Assembly (NCBI RefSeq): GCF_024756235.1
Contig: NZ_JANUGY010000008.1
Span: 124,001-188,000, forward strand
Source of the DNA: Massilia kyonggiensis
GTDB lineage: Bacteria > Pseudomonadota > Gammaproteobacteria > Burkholderiales > Burkholderiaceae_D
DNA: 64,000 nucleotides
Direction: 5' to 3'
The position numbers and the translations under genes were made by a program. Shown piece by piece: positions 19,819 through 29,708 of this stretch (positions within the stretch are counted from its first letter, which is position 1; every line of letters starts with the position of its first letter). Below the pieces are notes generated by a model. The model had not been told where the DNA came from. It made no database searches and saw nothing but the letters and a program-made list of their open reading frames with translations.

Positions 19819-20862
19819 ATGAACGCGCCGGTCGACCCGCCCAAGCGGACCCGGCGCACCAAGGGCGGCCTCACGCTCGTCGACGTCGCGCGCGTGGCCG
19901 GCGTGGCGCCGATCACCGTGTCGCGGGTACTGAACTCGCCGGAAAAGGTATCGCCCGATCTCGTGCAGAAAGTGCGCGACGCCATCGATCGGACGGGTTA
20001 TGTGCCGAACCTGCTGGCCGGTAGCCTGGCGTCGACGAAGAGCCGCATGGTCGCCGCAATCCTCCCGACCATCGCGGGCTCCGTCTTCATCGATACGGTG
20101 CAGGCGCTGACGGAGAGCCTCGCCGCCGCCGGCTACCAGCTGATCCTGGGCCAGTCGGGGTACGAGAATTCGCGCGAGGACGAACTGCTGGAAGCGATCA
20201 TCGGCCGCCGGCCGGACGGCATCGTCCTCGCCGGCATCATGCGCTCGGCGCAGGGCCGGCGCCGCCTGCAGGCGAGCGCCATCCCGCTCGTCGAAACATG
20301 GGACCTGACGCCCACGCCGGCCGACATGCTGGTCGGTTTTTCGCACGAGGACATCGGCCAGGCCGTGGCCGAATTCCTGTACCAGCGGGGACGGCGCCGC
20401 GTGGCCGTGATCAGCGCGTCGGACGAACGGGCGCAGCGCCGCAACCGCGCCTTCGTGCAGGCGGCCGTGCGGCTGGACATGCAGGGCCCGGACGGCGCGA
20501 TCCCCTTCCACACGATCTCCGCGCCGGGCACGGCGGCAGGCGGGCGCGCGGGCCTGCGCGCGCTGCTGGCGGACCATCCCGACATCGACGCCGTGTTCTG
20601 CAGCTCGGACATGGTCGCGCTGGGCGTGCTCACGGAAGCGCACAAGCTCGGCATCGACATTCCGGGCAAGCTGGCGGTCGTCGGCCTCGGCGACCAGCCG
20701 TTCGCCGCCGAAACCTACCCTGCCCTCACGACGGTCCACCTGGACGGCCGCAAGATGGGCCAGATCGCGGCGCAATTCATCATCGACCGCATCGCGGGCA
20801 CCCCCATCCCCGAGGTCGTGCGCGACATCGGCTTCACCATCGTCGAACGCGAGAGCGCCTGA
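19819..20862 (+). CDS. LacI-family transcriptional regulator (GntR-like)
   Basis: A 347-aa repressor. The N-terminal LacI helix-turn-helix is at about 18-40 (LVDVARVAGVAPITVSRVLN), with the hinge helix near 66-74. A periplasmic-binding-like ligand domain follows, with the dimerisation and effector pattern (VFCSSDMVALGVL, LAVVGLGDQPFA). Overall order and motifs resemble the gluconate repressor GntR of enterics. GGAGG sits 4 nt before the ATG. Neighbours are a TonB receptor upstream and glucose-6-phosphate dehydrogenase downstream. Palindromes in its own upstream region and before the 2.7-5.6 kb receptor are probable targets. Confidence 0.92.
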   Translation: MNAPVDPPKRTRRTKGGLTLVDVARVAGVAPITVSRVLNSPEKVSPDLVQKVRDAIDRTGYVPNLLAGSLASTKSRMVAAILPTIAGSVFIDTVQALTESLAAAGYQLILGQSGYENSREDELLEAIIGRRPDGIVLAGIMRSAQGRRRLQASAIPLVETWDLTPTPADMLVGFSHEDIGQAVAEFLYQRGRRRVAVISASDERAQRRNRAFVQAAVRLDMQGPDGAIPFHTISAPGTAAGGRAGLRALLADHPDIDAVFCSSDMVALGVLTEAHKLGIDIPGKLAVVGLGDQPFAAETYPALTTVHLDGRKMGQIAAQFIIDRIAGTPIPEVVRDIGFTIVERESA

Positions 20863-20866
20863 GATT

Positions 20867-20932
20867 CGGGGTCAGAGCACATTTTGGCGCACTGGCCCTG
20901 GAGCATTTTCCAAACACCGGGGTCTGACCCCG
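20867..20932. repeat. REP-like inverted repeat
   Basis: CGGGGTCAGA (20867-20876) and TCTGACCCCG (20923-20932) are perfect 10-bp inverted arms 46 nt apart. The right arm itself forms a tight 7-bp hairpin CGGGGTC-T-GACCCCG (20918-20932). The layout recalls palindromes mobilised by REP-associated tyrosine transposases, but no such transposase is in the window. It begins 5 nt after the LacI stop. Confidence 0.55.
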
Positions 20933-20951
20933 AGTCTGCACGCATGGCGGC

Positions 20952-20979
20952 AAAAAAAAGGGCGCCACGCGGGCGCCCT
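20952..20979 (-). terminator. Minus-strand-oriented intrinsic terminator
   Basis: AGGGCGCC and GGCGCCCT form an 8-bp stem with a 5-nt loop, next to an A8 run on its left side. This makes a U8-tailed terminator for leftward transcription. No minus-strand gene is visible to its right, so its transcript is unexplained. Confidence 0.5.
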
Positions 20980-21549
20980 GAAGTGATATCGAGAGTAAGT
21001 AAGTCGAGGCCGTGCTGATGGCCACCACGCCACCGCACGAGCCGTCATCGTAACGCGCCGCGACATGCCGCGCCCATCATTTATTCGCCATTTGCTATCG
21101 GTTTTTGATATAGCCTCGGCGGACCCGGCGCGGCCCTCGCGGCCCATTCCCGGCACCGGCGCCGGCCCAGTGTACAATCCCCTGTTCCAGGAACACGTGC
21201 ACGGCCGCAATCCGCGCCACTGCCGGGTTCCGGATACCGATCGTGCATCGACTACGAGCTGACATGGCCACCACCGGGACACCACAACGCCGCCACGCGG
21301 ACCTCGACCGCAGCGCCCTACGCGCGCGGACGGCCTTTGGCGCGCCCCCGTTGACGCCATCCCCGACGGCGCCGCCGCCCGGCCACAAGCCGAGCCGCCC
21401 GGCGCCCACAAGCCGCACGCATGCCGCCCCGCGACACGGGAGCGCAGCGGGTTGCATCCGTACTGCCCTGCCCGGCCTGCCTGCATCCCCGCCGGGATGA
21501 CAGCGCACACGCCCGGGCAACCACCTCAACTTCCAAGATCCAGAACAAC
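20980..21549. other. Leader region of zwf without a gene
   Basis: About 570 bp, mostly GC-rich, between the terminator-like hairpin and the G6PDH start. TACAAT at 21173-21178 is a candidate -10 box, but no good -35 box is visible. Reading frames on both strands are compositionally biased and unrecognised. Confidence 0.4.
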
Positions 21550-23019
<1,470 letters not shown>

Positions 23020-23036
23020 GCGTGCGGGGACGGCGC

Positions 23037-23070
23037 GCCCCGTGCGCCGTCCCTTGTTTTAATCGTGCAC
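23037..23070 (+). terminator. Intrinsic terminator of zwf
   Basis: GGGACGGCGC and GCGCCGTCCC form a perfect 10-bp stem with a 7-nt loop, followed by TTGTTTT, 17 nt after the zwf stop. Confidence 0.85.
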
Positions 23071-23208
23071 AATAGCCCGCTGGCATCGTGCACGTTTCCA
23101 GTTTAACGCTCCGCAAACGCGCGTGACTTTCCGGTCGTGCGCGATTGGAGCCGGCCGCTTGGTGGCGTAGAGTGCGGTGTCTTCCACTCTGACCTCGGAC
23201 GAATCGCC

Positions 23209-24318
23209 ATGCAGGCAAGCAACTGGAACACCGCCATGAGCGCACTCGGCGCCATGGCCCTGAAGGACATGGACCGCCGCCGCAAGGCACGCGGCGACAT
23301 GCTGGAGCGCGTGGGCTACGGCCCGCAGCAGACGCCATCGACGGTCCTGCACACGGAACCGGGCCTGAACGTGCGCCGCTACGGCGCCCCGGCCGACATC
23401 GCCCCGAACGACAGCCCCGCGGTGCTGATCGTGCCGGCCCCCATCAAGCGCCCCTACATCTGGGATCTGGCGCCCGACGTCAGCGTCGTGCGGCGCTTCC
23501 TGGAGCGCGGCTACCGCGTCTACCTGGCCGAATGGGTCGCGCTGCCCGACACGCACGACCACTTCGGCCTGGACGACTACGGCGACCACCTGCTGGCCGC
23601 CTGCCGCCGCGCCATCGCGGCCGACGGCGGGCCGGACCAGGTCGTCGTCGCGGGCCACTCGCTGGGCGGCATCCTGGCCGCCATCCACAGCTGCCTGCAC
23701 ACGGACGCCGTACGCGCGACGATCCTGCTGGAATCGCCGCTGCACTTCACGCCCGCATCGAGCTGCTTCGCGCGCCTGATCGACGCGACGCCGCACGCCC
23801 GCCCGATCGCCGACACGTTCCGCCAGGTGCCCGGGGTCTTCCTCAACATGATGAGCGCGATGGCCGAACCGCAGGCGTTCCAGTGGGAGCGCTGGACCGA
23901 CCGCATGCTGTCGATGACGGACCCGCAAGCCCTCGTCACGCACATGCGCGTGGAACGGTGGACGCACGACGAATTCCCGCTGCCGGGCCGCCTGTTCACG
24001 GAGATCGTGGAGTCGCTGTACCGGCACGACGCCTTCATGCAAGGCAAGCTCACGCTCGGCAGCCGCACGATCGGTCCGCGCGACCTCACGTCGCCGCTGC
24101 TGTCCGTCGTCGATCCGCGCAGCAAGCTGATTCCGCCGGATGCGCTGGTGCCGTTCCACGAGGCGACGGCCAGCCCGCGCAAGAAGCTCCTGCATTACGA
24201 GGGCGACGTGGGCGTCAATTTGCAGCACGTGGGCGTGCTGGTGGGACGCAGCGCGCATGCGCGCCTCTGGCCGCAGGTTTTCGACTGGCTGGACGGGGGC
24301 GACGGTCACGCCGCGTAA
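23209..24318 (+). CDS. Alpha/beta-fold hydrolase (PhaC-like architecture)
   Basis: A 369-aa cytosolic protein resembling class III polyhydroxyalkanoate synthase or intracellular PHA depolymerase in fold order: VLIVPAPIKRPYIWDL near the front, then AEWVALPDTHDHFGLDDY, a lipase box, a helical cap and a C-terminal VVDPRSKLIP and LQHVGVLVG. The nucleophile is Ser151 in GHSLGG, where PHA synthases have Cys, so hydrolysis rather than polymerisation is expected. The Asp (VVDPRS) and His (LQHVG) complete a triad. The ATG at 23209 is chosen over an in-frame extension to 23137 because family members begin near there; no strong ribosome site is visible. Confidence 0.7.
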   Translation: MQASNWNTAMSALGAMALKDMDRRRKARGDMLERVGYGPQQTPSTVLHTEPGLNVRRYGAPADIAPNDSPAVLIVPAPIKRPYIWDLAPDVSVVRRFLERGYRVYLAEWVALPDTHDHFGLDDYGDHLLAACRRAIAADGGPDQVVVAGHSLGGILAAIHSCLHTDAVRATILLESPLHFTPASSCFARLIDATPHARPIADTFRQVPGVFLNMMSAMAEPQAFQWERWTDRMLSMTDPQALVTHMRVERWTHDEFPLPGRLFTEIVESLYRHDAFMQGKLTLGSRTIGPRDLTSPLLSVVDPRSKLIPPDALVPFHEATASPRKKLLHYEGDVGVNLQHVGVLVGRSAHARLWPQVFDWLDGGDGHAA

Positions 24319-24453
24319 TCGCACCTGCGCGCGGCGGCGGCATGCGCCGAGATGTTGCAAAAAGATTACGCCGGCGGATGCCGAAAGAACACAAAGGAGT
24401 ATTGCCTGGGTATATACTGAAACATCGCCGTCCGATTTCCCATCGGTACGAAC

Positions 24454-26742
24454 ATGACTCAGTGGCTTTCCCGTTCGACCAGGATTGGTTACGTCCTGGT
24501 CATCCTCCTGGTGCTGGCGACCGCGGTCTTGCTGGTCTGGCAGCACTACGGGATGACGCGCACCCTCGAAATCTCCCCGCAGCATCCGCACGGCGCCAGG
24601 GTGACGGACGACCGCGACACAACGCGCGGCAACAATTCGAACGGTAATTCGGTCGCGTCGCTGACCGTCACGAAGGATGCGTTCGTCATGCGCTGCTATC
24701 TGGGCGCCGCCGCAACCTACCCGTTCTGCAAGATGCAATTCCTGATGGGCGACCCGGTCAAGGGCATCGACATGTCCGGGTACGACACGATCGCGTTCGA
24801 CCTGCGCTATACGGGCCGGGGCTGGCATGTCCTCAAGCTCCACCTGATGAATTTCGAACCGGAGTTTTCCACGCTGGAGGACTGGAATTCGCAGCGGTTC
24901 AACGAGTTGCTGATCAACGTCCCCGCCCAGCCCGAATTCACGGCGCCGATGAATGCCGTGCGCACCGCGGACTGGTGGCATTTCTCGCGCCAGATCCCGC
25001 TGTCCAAGAGCTACGTCCGCCTCGACCACGTCACGACCGTGGAATTGGCGACGGACAACTATCAGGACACGGGACAAGTGGTCACGGTCGAACTGCGCAA
25101 GATCGAGTTCCGCGGCAAATGGATATCGCGGGCGACGCTGATGGGTTGGCTGGTGTCCGTATGGATCGTGTGTGGCGTGATCGGCCTGTCGCTGGGCCTG
25201 CTGCACTACCGGTCCGGCCTGCAAGCGAACAAGACCCGCGTGGAGCAACTGGCCGCCATCGACCGCGAACGCAAGGAGGCCGAGGCCGCACGCGAGACGG
25301 CGCTGGCCGAAGCCGTCGCACTGGCGCGCCAGCGCAGCCAGTTCCTCGCGCAGATGAGCCACGAATTGCGCACGCCGCTCAACGCCATCATCGGCTATGC
25401 CGACCTGCTGGGACGCGACCGCGAGCACCTGACCGAACGGCTGGCCTCCGGCCTGGCGACCATCCACGAGAGCGGCCAGCATCTGCTCACGCTGATCAAC
25501 GACATCCTCGACCTCGCGCGGGTCGAAGCCGGCAAGATGGCGCTGCACCCGGCGGCCGTGCATCTCGAGACCTTCCTGCAAGTCCTGGCGAACATCATGC
25601 GCGTCAAGGCGGAAGAGAAAGGCCTGGGATTCAGCTACGAACTCGCACCCGGCCTGCCGGCCGCGGTGACGATCGACGAGACGCGTCTGCGCCAGGTGCT
25701 GCTCAACCTGCTGGGCAATGCGGTGAAGTTCACCGACACCGGCAAGGTCTCGCTGCGGGTGTTGCCGGCCGCATCCGCCGGCGCGCCGGACGTCGCGCGG
25801 CTGCGCTTCGAAGTGGCCGACAGCGGCATCGGCATGGACACGCAACAGCTCGGGCGCATCTTCCAGCCCTTCGAACAAGTGGCGGCCGCGGAGCGGCGCG
25901 AGGGCGGCACGGGCCTCGGCCTCGCCATCAGCCAGCAACTGGTGCAGCTCATGGGCGGCCATATCGACGTCGTCAGCACGCCCGGCCAGGGCAGCACGTT
26001 CTCGTTCGAGATCGACGTGCCGGTCGCCGCTGCCGCACCGGCCGCCATGGCGCCGCACGAGACCCCGGTGGGCTACGAGGGCGAGCGCAAGCGGCTGCTG
26101 GTCGTGGACGACGTGCCGCAGAACCGCGCGATGCTGCAGGACCTGCTGCAGGAGACGGGTTTCATCGTCGCCGCCGCGACAAACGGGCTCGAATGCCTGG
26201 TCCTGCTCGACAGCTTCAGGCCGGACCTGATCCTGATGGACGTCATGATGCCGGTCATGGACGGCAACGAGACGACACGGCAGATACGCCACATGCCGGG
26301 CTGGGGCAAGGTTCCGATCATTGCCGTGACCGCCAGCGCCAGTGTCGAAGACGAGCGCAAGAGCCGTGACGCCGGTGCCGACGCCTTCCTCGCCAAGCCG
26401 GTCGACCACGATCTCCTGCTGCTTACCATCGGCAGGCTGCTGGCGCTCGAGTGGGTCACCGGACAGCCGGCGCCGGAGGGCGGCGGTGAAGCCGCCATGG
26501 CCATCCCGCCGGCCGACGAGATCGAGACGCTGTGGCAGCTGGCGCAGATCGGCAGCATGCGCGGGATCCGCGAACGGGCCGCCTACCTGCGGGGTCTCGA
26601 TCCGGCCTATGCGCCGTTCGCGAACCGGCTCGACACGCTGGCGCAGGGCTACCATTCGAAGCAGCTGGCGGCCTTCGTGGCGCGCTTCCGGACCGGGGAC
26701 GCGGCCCGCCGGCATGACGATTTCCAATCGATGCGAACATGA
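24454..26742 (+). CDS. Hybrid sensor histidine kinase/response regulator, copy 1
   Basis: Inner-membrane two-component hybrid of 762 aa. TM1 at about 12-30, a periplasmic sensor at about 32-228, TM2 at about 232-254, a short coiled coil, HisKA with phospho-accepting His303 (SHELRTPLNA), HATPase (about 405-525; DSGIGM and GGTGLGLAI), and a C-terminal receiver with Asp596 (LILMDVMMPVMDG). A conserved helical tail (about 680-745) is unassigned. The sensor looks like a beta-sandwich with YDTIAFDLRY and WWHFSRQIPLS blocks, perhaps carbohydrate-binding-like (inference). No separate regulator or Hpt gene is nearby. The second copy begins inside its stop codon (ATGA). Confidence 0.9.
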   Translation: MTQWLSRSTRIGYVLVILLVLATAVLLVWQHYGMTRTLEISPQHPHGARVTDDRDTTRGNNSNGNSVASLTVTKDAFVMRCYLGAAATYPFCKMQFLMGDPVKGIDMSGYDTIAFDLRYTGRGWHVLKLHLMNFEPEFSTLEDWNSQRFNELLINVPAQPEFTAPMNAVRTADWWHFSRQIPLSKSYVRLDHVTTVELATDNYQDTGQVVTVELRKIEFRGKWISRATLMGWLVSVWIVCGVIGLSLGLLHYRSGLQANKTRVEQLAAIDRERKEAEAARETALAEAVALARQRSQFLAQMSHELRTPLNAIIGYADLLGRDREHLTERLASGLATIHESGQHLLTLINDILDLARVEAGKMALHPAAVHLETFLQVLANIMRVKAEEKGLGFSYELAPGLPAAVTIDETRLRQVLLNLLGNAVKFTDTGKVSLRVLPAASAGAPDVARLRFEVADSGIGMDTQQLGRIFQPFEQVAAAERREGGTGLGLAISQQLVQLMGGHIDVVSTPGQGSTFSFEIDVPVAAAAPAAMAPHETPVGYEGERKRLLVVDDVPQNRAMLQDLLQETGFIVAAATNGLECLVLLDSFRPDLILMDVMMPVMDGNETTRQIRHMPGWGKVPIIAVTASASVEDERKSRDAGADAFLAKPVDHDLLLLTIGRLLALEWVTGQPAPEGGGEAAMAIPPADEIETLWQLAQIGSMRGIRERAAYLRGLDPAYAPFANRLDTLAQGYHSKQLAAFVARFRTGDAARRHDDFQSMRT

Positions 26743-29015
26743 CCCAGTGGCTCTCCCGTTCGACCAGGATCGGTTATGCCCTGGTCATCCTCCTGGTGCT
26801 GGCGACCCCGGTCCTGCTGGTCTGGCAGCACTACGGCATGACGCGCACCCTCGAGATCTCCCCGCAGCATCCTTACGACGCCGTCGTGACCGACGACCGC
26901 GTCCTGCCGCGCGGGAACCCGGCGCCGGGCAATTCGGCCGCGTCGCTGGCCGTCACGAAGGATGCGTACATCCTGCATTGCCAGATGGGGACGGCCGCGC
27001 GGTATCCGAATTGCGCCATCCGGTTCCGGCTGGGCGACCCGGGCCAGGGCGTCGACATGTCCCGGTACGACACGGTCACGCTCGACGTGCGCTATACGGG
27101 CCACGGCCGGCATGTCGTCAAGCTTCACCTGCTGAATTTCGAACCGGAGTTCTACACGCCGGGCCAGTGGGATGCGCAGCGGTTCAACGAAGTGCTGATC
27201 GATATTCCGCCCCAGTCCGAAGTCACGATCCCGATGCACGCCTTGCGCACTGCGGACTGGTGGCATTTCGCGCGCCAGATTCCGCTGTCCAAGAGCTACG
27301 TTCGACTCGATCACGTCACAACCGTCGAACTGCAGGCGGACGACGCCAGCGCCGCCGGTCACACCATCACGGTCGAAGTGCGCAAGATCGAGTTTCGCGG
27401 CAAATGGATATCGCGGGCGACCCTGCTAGGCTGGCTGATGGCCGCATGGATCGTCTGCGGCATGCTCGGCCTGTCGCTCGGCCTGCTGCACTTCCGGTCC
27501 GGCATGCAAGCCAGCAAAACGCGCCTGGAACAGCTGGCCGCCATCGACCGCGAACGCAAGCAGGCCGCGGCCGCCCGTGAAACGGCGCTGGCCGAAGCCG
27601 TCGCACTGGCGCGCCAGCGCAGCCAGTTCCTCGCCCAGATGAGCCACGAATTGCGCACGCCGCTCAACGCCATCATCGGCTATGCCCAGCTGCTGGGACG
27701 CGACTGCCACGACCTCACCGAACGCCAGTCCGCCGGCCTGGCGACCATCCATGAAAGCGGCCAGCATCTGCTCACGCTGATCAACGACATCCTCGACCTC
27801 GCGCGGGTCGAAGCGGGCAAGATGGTGCTGCACCCGGCCGCTGTCCATCTCGACACGTTTCTTCAGGTCCTGGCGAATATCATGCGCGTCAAGGCGGAAG
27901 AGAAAGGCCTGGCGTTCAGCTGCGAGCTCGCGCCCGGCCTGCCGGCCGCGGTGACGGTCGACGAGACGCGTCTGCGCCAGGTGCTGCTCAACCTGCTGGG
28001 CAATGCGGTGAAGTTCACCGACACCGGCAAGGTCTCGCTGCGGGTGCTGCCGGCCGCATCCACCGGCGCACCGGACGTCGCGCGGCTGCGCTTCGAAGTG
28101 GCCGACAGCGGCATCGGTATGAACACGCAACAGCTCGGGCGCATCTTCCAGCCCTTCGAACAGGTGGCGACGGCGCAGCGGCGCGAAGGCGGCACCGGTC
28201 TGGGCCTCGCCATCAGCCAGCAGCTGGTGCAACTCATGGGCGGCCATATCGACGTCGTCAGCACGCCCGGCAAGGGCAGCACGTTCTCGTTCGAGATCGA
28301 CGTGCCCGCGGCCACCGCCGCACCGGCCGCCGTGGCGCCGCACGAGGGCCTGACGGGCTACGAGGGCGAGCGCAAGCGGCTGCTGATCGTGGACGACGTA
28401 CCGCAGAACCGTGCGATGCTGCAGGACCTGCTGCAGGACACCGGCTTCATCGTCGCCGCCGCGGCGAACGGACTCGAATGCCTGGTCCTGCTCGACAGCT
28501 TCAGGCCGGACCTGATCCTGATGGACGTCATGATGCCGGTGATGGATGGGAACGAAACCACGCGCCAGATACGTCACATGCCGGGCTGGGGCGACGTCCC
28601 GATCATCGCCGTGACCGCCAGCGCCAGCCCGGACGACGAGCGCAAGAGCCGCGCCGCCGGTGCCAGCGCCTTCCTCGCCAAGCCGGTCGACCACGATCTC
28701 CTGCTGCGCACGATCGGTACGCTCCTGGCGCTGAAGTGGACCTCGGGGCAGCCGGCGCCGGAGGGCGGCGAAGAAACCGCCATGGCCATCCCGCCCGTCG
28801 ACGAGATCGAGGCGCTGTGGCAGCTGGCGCAGATCGGCAACATGCGCAAGATCCGCGAGCGGGCCGCCTACCTGCGGGGTCTCGATCCCGCGTATGCGCC
28901 GTTCGCGAACCGGGTCGACACGCTCGCGCAAGGCTACCACTCGAAGCAATTGGTCGCCTTCGTGGCGCGCTTCCGGAGCGATTCGGAAAAAGTACTAGAC
29001 GACCGGTCGGTTTAA
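26739..29015 (+). CDS. Hybrid sensor histidine kinase/response regulator, copy 2
   Basis: A 758-aa paralogue of the preceding kinase with the same layout and the same key residues (His303, Asp596). By eye the kinase and receiver core differs at under about 10% of positions, while the periplasmic sensor differs at roughly 30%. The two therefore probably read different ligands or affinities but share output. It starts by a 4-bp overlap with copy 1. Its last codons (..LDDRSV) coincide with the operator-like palindrome that precedes the TetR gene, so its true ancestral C-terminus may have been replaced by regulatory DNA. Confidence 0.9.
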   Translation: MTQWLSRSTRIGYALVILLVLATPVLLVWQHYGMTRTLEISPQHPYDAVVTDDRVLPRGNPAPGNSAASLAVTKDAYILHCQMGTAARYPNCAIRFRLGDPGQGVDMSRYDTVTLDVRYTGHGRHVVKLHLLNFEPEFYTPGQWDAQRFNEVLIDIPPQSEVTIPMHALRTADWWHFARQIPLSKSYVRLDHVTTVELQADDASAAGHTITVEVRKIEFRGKWISRATLLGWLMAAWIVCGMLGLSLGLLHFRSGMQASKTRLEQLAAIDRERKQAAAARETALAEAVALARQRSQFLAQMSHELRTPLNAIIGYAQLLGRDCHDLTERQSAGLATIHESGQHLLTLINDILDLARVEAGKMVLHPAAVHLDTFLQVLANIMRVKAEEKGLAFSCELAPGLPAAVTVDETRLRQVLLNLLGNAVKFTDTGKVSLRVLPAASTGAPDVARLRFEVADSGIGMNTQQLGRIFQPFEQVATAQRREGGTGLGLAISQQLVQLMGGHIDVVSTPGKGSTFSFEIDVPAATAAPAAVAPHEGLTGYEGERKRLLIVDDVPQNRAMLQDLLQDTGFIVAAAANGLECLVLLDSFRPDLILMDVMMPVMDGNETTRQIRHMPGWGDVPIIAVTASASPDDERKSRAAGASAFLAKPVDHDLLLRTIGTLLALKWTSGQPAPEGGEETAMAIPPVDEIEALWQLAQIGNMRKIRERAAYLRGLDPAYAPFANRVDTLAQGYHSKQLVAFVARFRSDSEKVLDDRSV
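28996..29010. promoter_or_regulatory. NemR-type operator candidate before tetR gene
   Basis: TAGACGACCGGTCGG, containing the perfect palindrome CGACCGGTCG, matches the downstream TAGACGACTGGTCTA at 12 of 15 positions. It lies within the last codons of kinase copy 2, 21 bp before the TetR start. Confidence 0.55.
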
Positions 29016-29030
29016 GGTTACAGTGGCCCC

Positions 29031-29636
29031 ATGAACACGGCAGCCACGACGCCCTCCTCCGACGTACGCTCGCACATCCTGGCGACCGGCCAACGCATCA
29101 TGGCCGGCAAGGGTTACTCGGCGGTGGGCCTGAACGAGATCCTTACGACGGCCGGCGTGCCGAAGGGGTCGTTCTACCACTACTTCAGTTCGAAAGACGC
29201 GTACGGCGAAGCGATGCTCGAGCGGTATTTCGAGGAGTACCTGGCCGAGCTCGAAGAAACGCTGGGCCAGCCCGGCCTGACGGCGGCGCAGCGCCTCATG
29301 AATTACTGGGAGTCGTGGCAGGCGTCGCAGTCGTACGAGCGGTGCCAAGGCAAGTGCTTGGCCGTGAAGCTGGGTGCGGAAGTGGCCGACCTGTCCGAAG
29401 CCATGCGGCTCGTCCTGCGCCGCGGCACGGAAGCGATCGTCGGCCGGCTCGCGCAGGTGCTCACCGAGGGTGTCGAAGACGGGTCGTTGACTGTCGACGG
29501 CGAGCCGCAGAATGTGGCAGGCAGTTTGTACCAGTTGTGGCTGGGCGCCAGCGTGATGGCCAAGATCGAGCGGTCGACCCGGCCATTCGAGACGGCGCTG
29601 GCGGCAACCCGGCATATGCTTCATCTTGCCCCGTGA
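29031..29636 (+). CDS. TetR-family regulator (NemR-like)
   Basis: A 201-aa repressor. The N-terminal TetR helix-turn-helix covers about 15-60 (GYSAVGLNEILTTAGVPKGSFYHYF). The C-terminal domain has the LMNYWESWQ and CQGKCLAVKLGAEVADLSEAMR segments of the NemR/YxaF-type group, including Cys residues that in NemR sense electrophiles. It sits between two matching palindromes and directly before a DJ-1-family gene, which supports a role in reactive electrophile or methylglyoxal response. No strong ribosome site is visible. Its stop codon lies inside an intrinsic terminator stem. Confidence 0.88.
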   Translation: MNTAATTPSSDVRSHILATGQRIMAGKGYSAVGLNEILTTAGVPKGSFYHYFSSKDAYGEAMLERYFEEYLAELEETLGQPGLTAAQRLMNYWESWQASQSYERCQGKCLAVKLGAEVADLSEAMRLVLRRGTEAIVGRLAQVLTEGVEDGSLTVDGEPQNVAGSLYQLWLGASVMAKIERSTRPFETALAATRHMLHLAP

Positions 29637-29655
29637 AACGGGCAGGATTTTTTTT
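29627..29655 (+). terminator. Intrinsic terminator overlapping tetR stop
   Basis: TGCCCCGT and ACGGGCA pair (one bulged C) around a GAA loop, followed by GGA and eight T. The TetR stop codon is inside the stem, so the regulator and the DJ-1 gene are separate transcripts. Confidence 0.75.
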
Positions 29656-29665
29656 GGCCAGTCGC

Positions 29666-29680
29666 TAGACGACTGGTCTA
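29666..29680. promoter_or_regulatory. NemR-type operator candidate before DJ-1 gene
   Basis: TAGAC-GACTG-GTCTA is a perfect 5-bp inverted repeat with 5-nt centre, 28 bp before the DJ-1 gene start. It is the better match of the two sites in this locus. Confidence 0.65.
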
Positions 29681-29708
29681 CTGGCAACCTCAACCGAAGG
29701 GACACATC

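Noticed and set aside
19610..19822. 70-codon frame ending as ATGA over the LacI start
   Set aside because: No recognisable protein, AT-rich codon use unlike neighbours, and LacI has its own GGAGG; kept only as a note in the intergenic entry.
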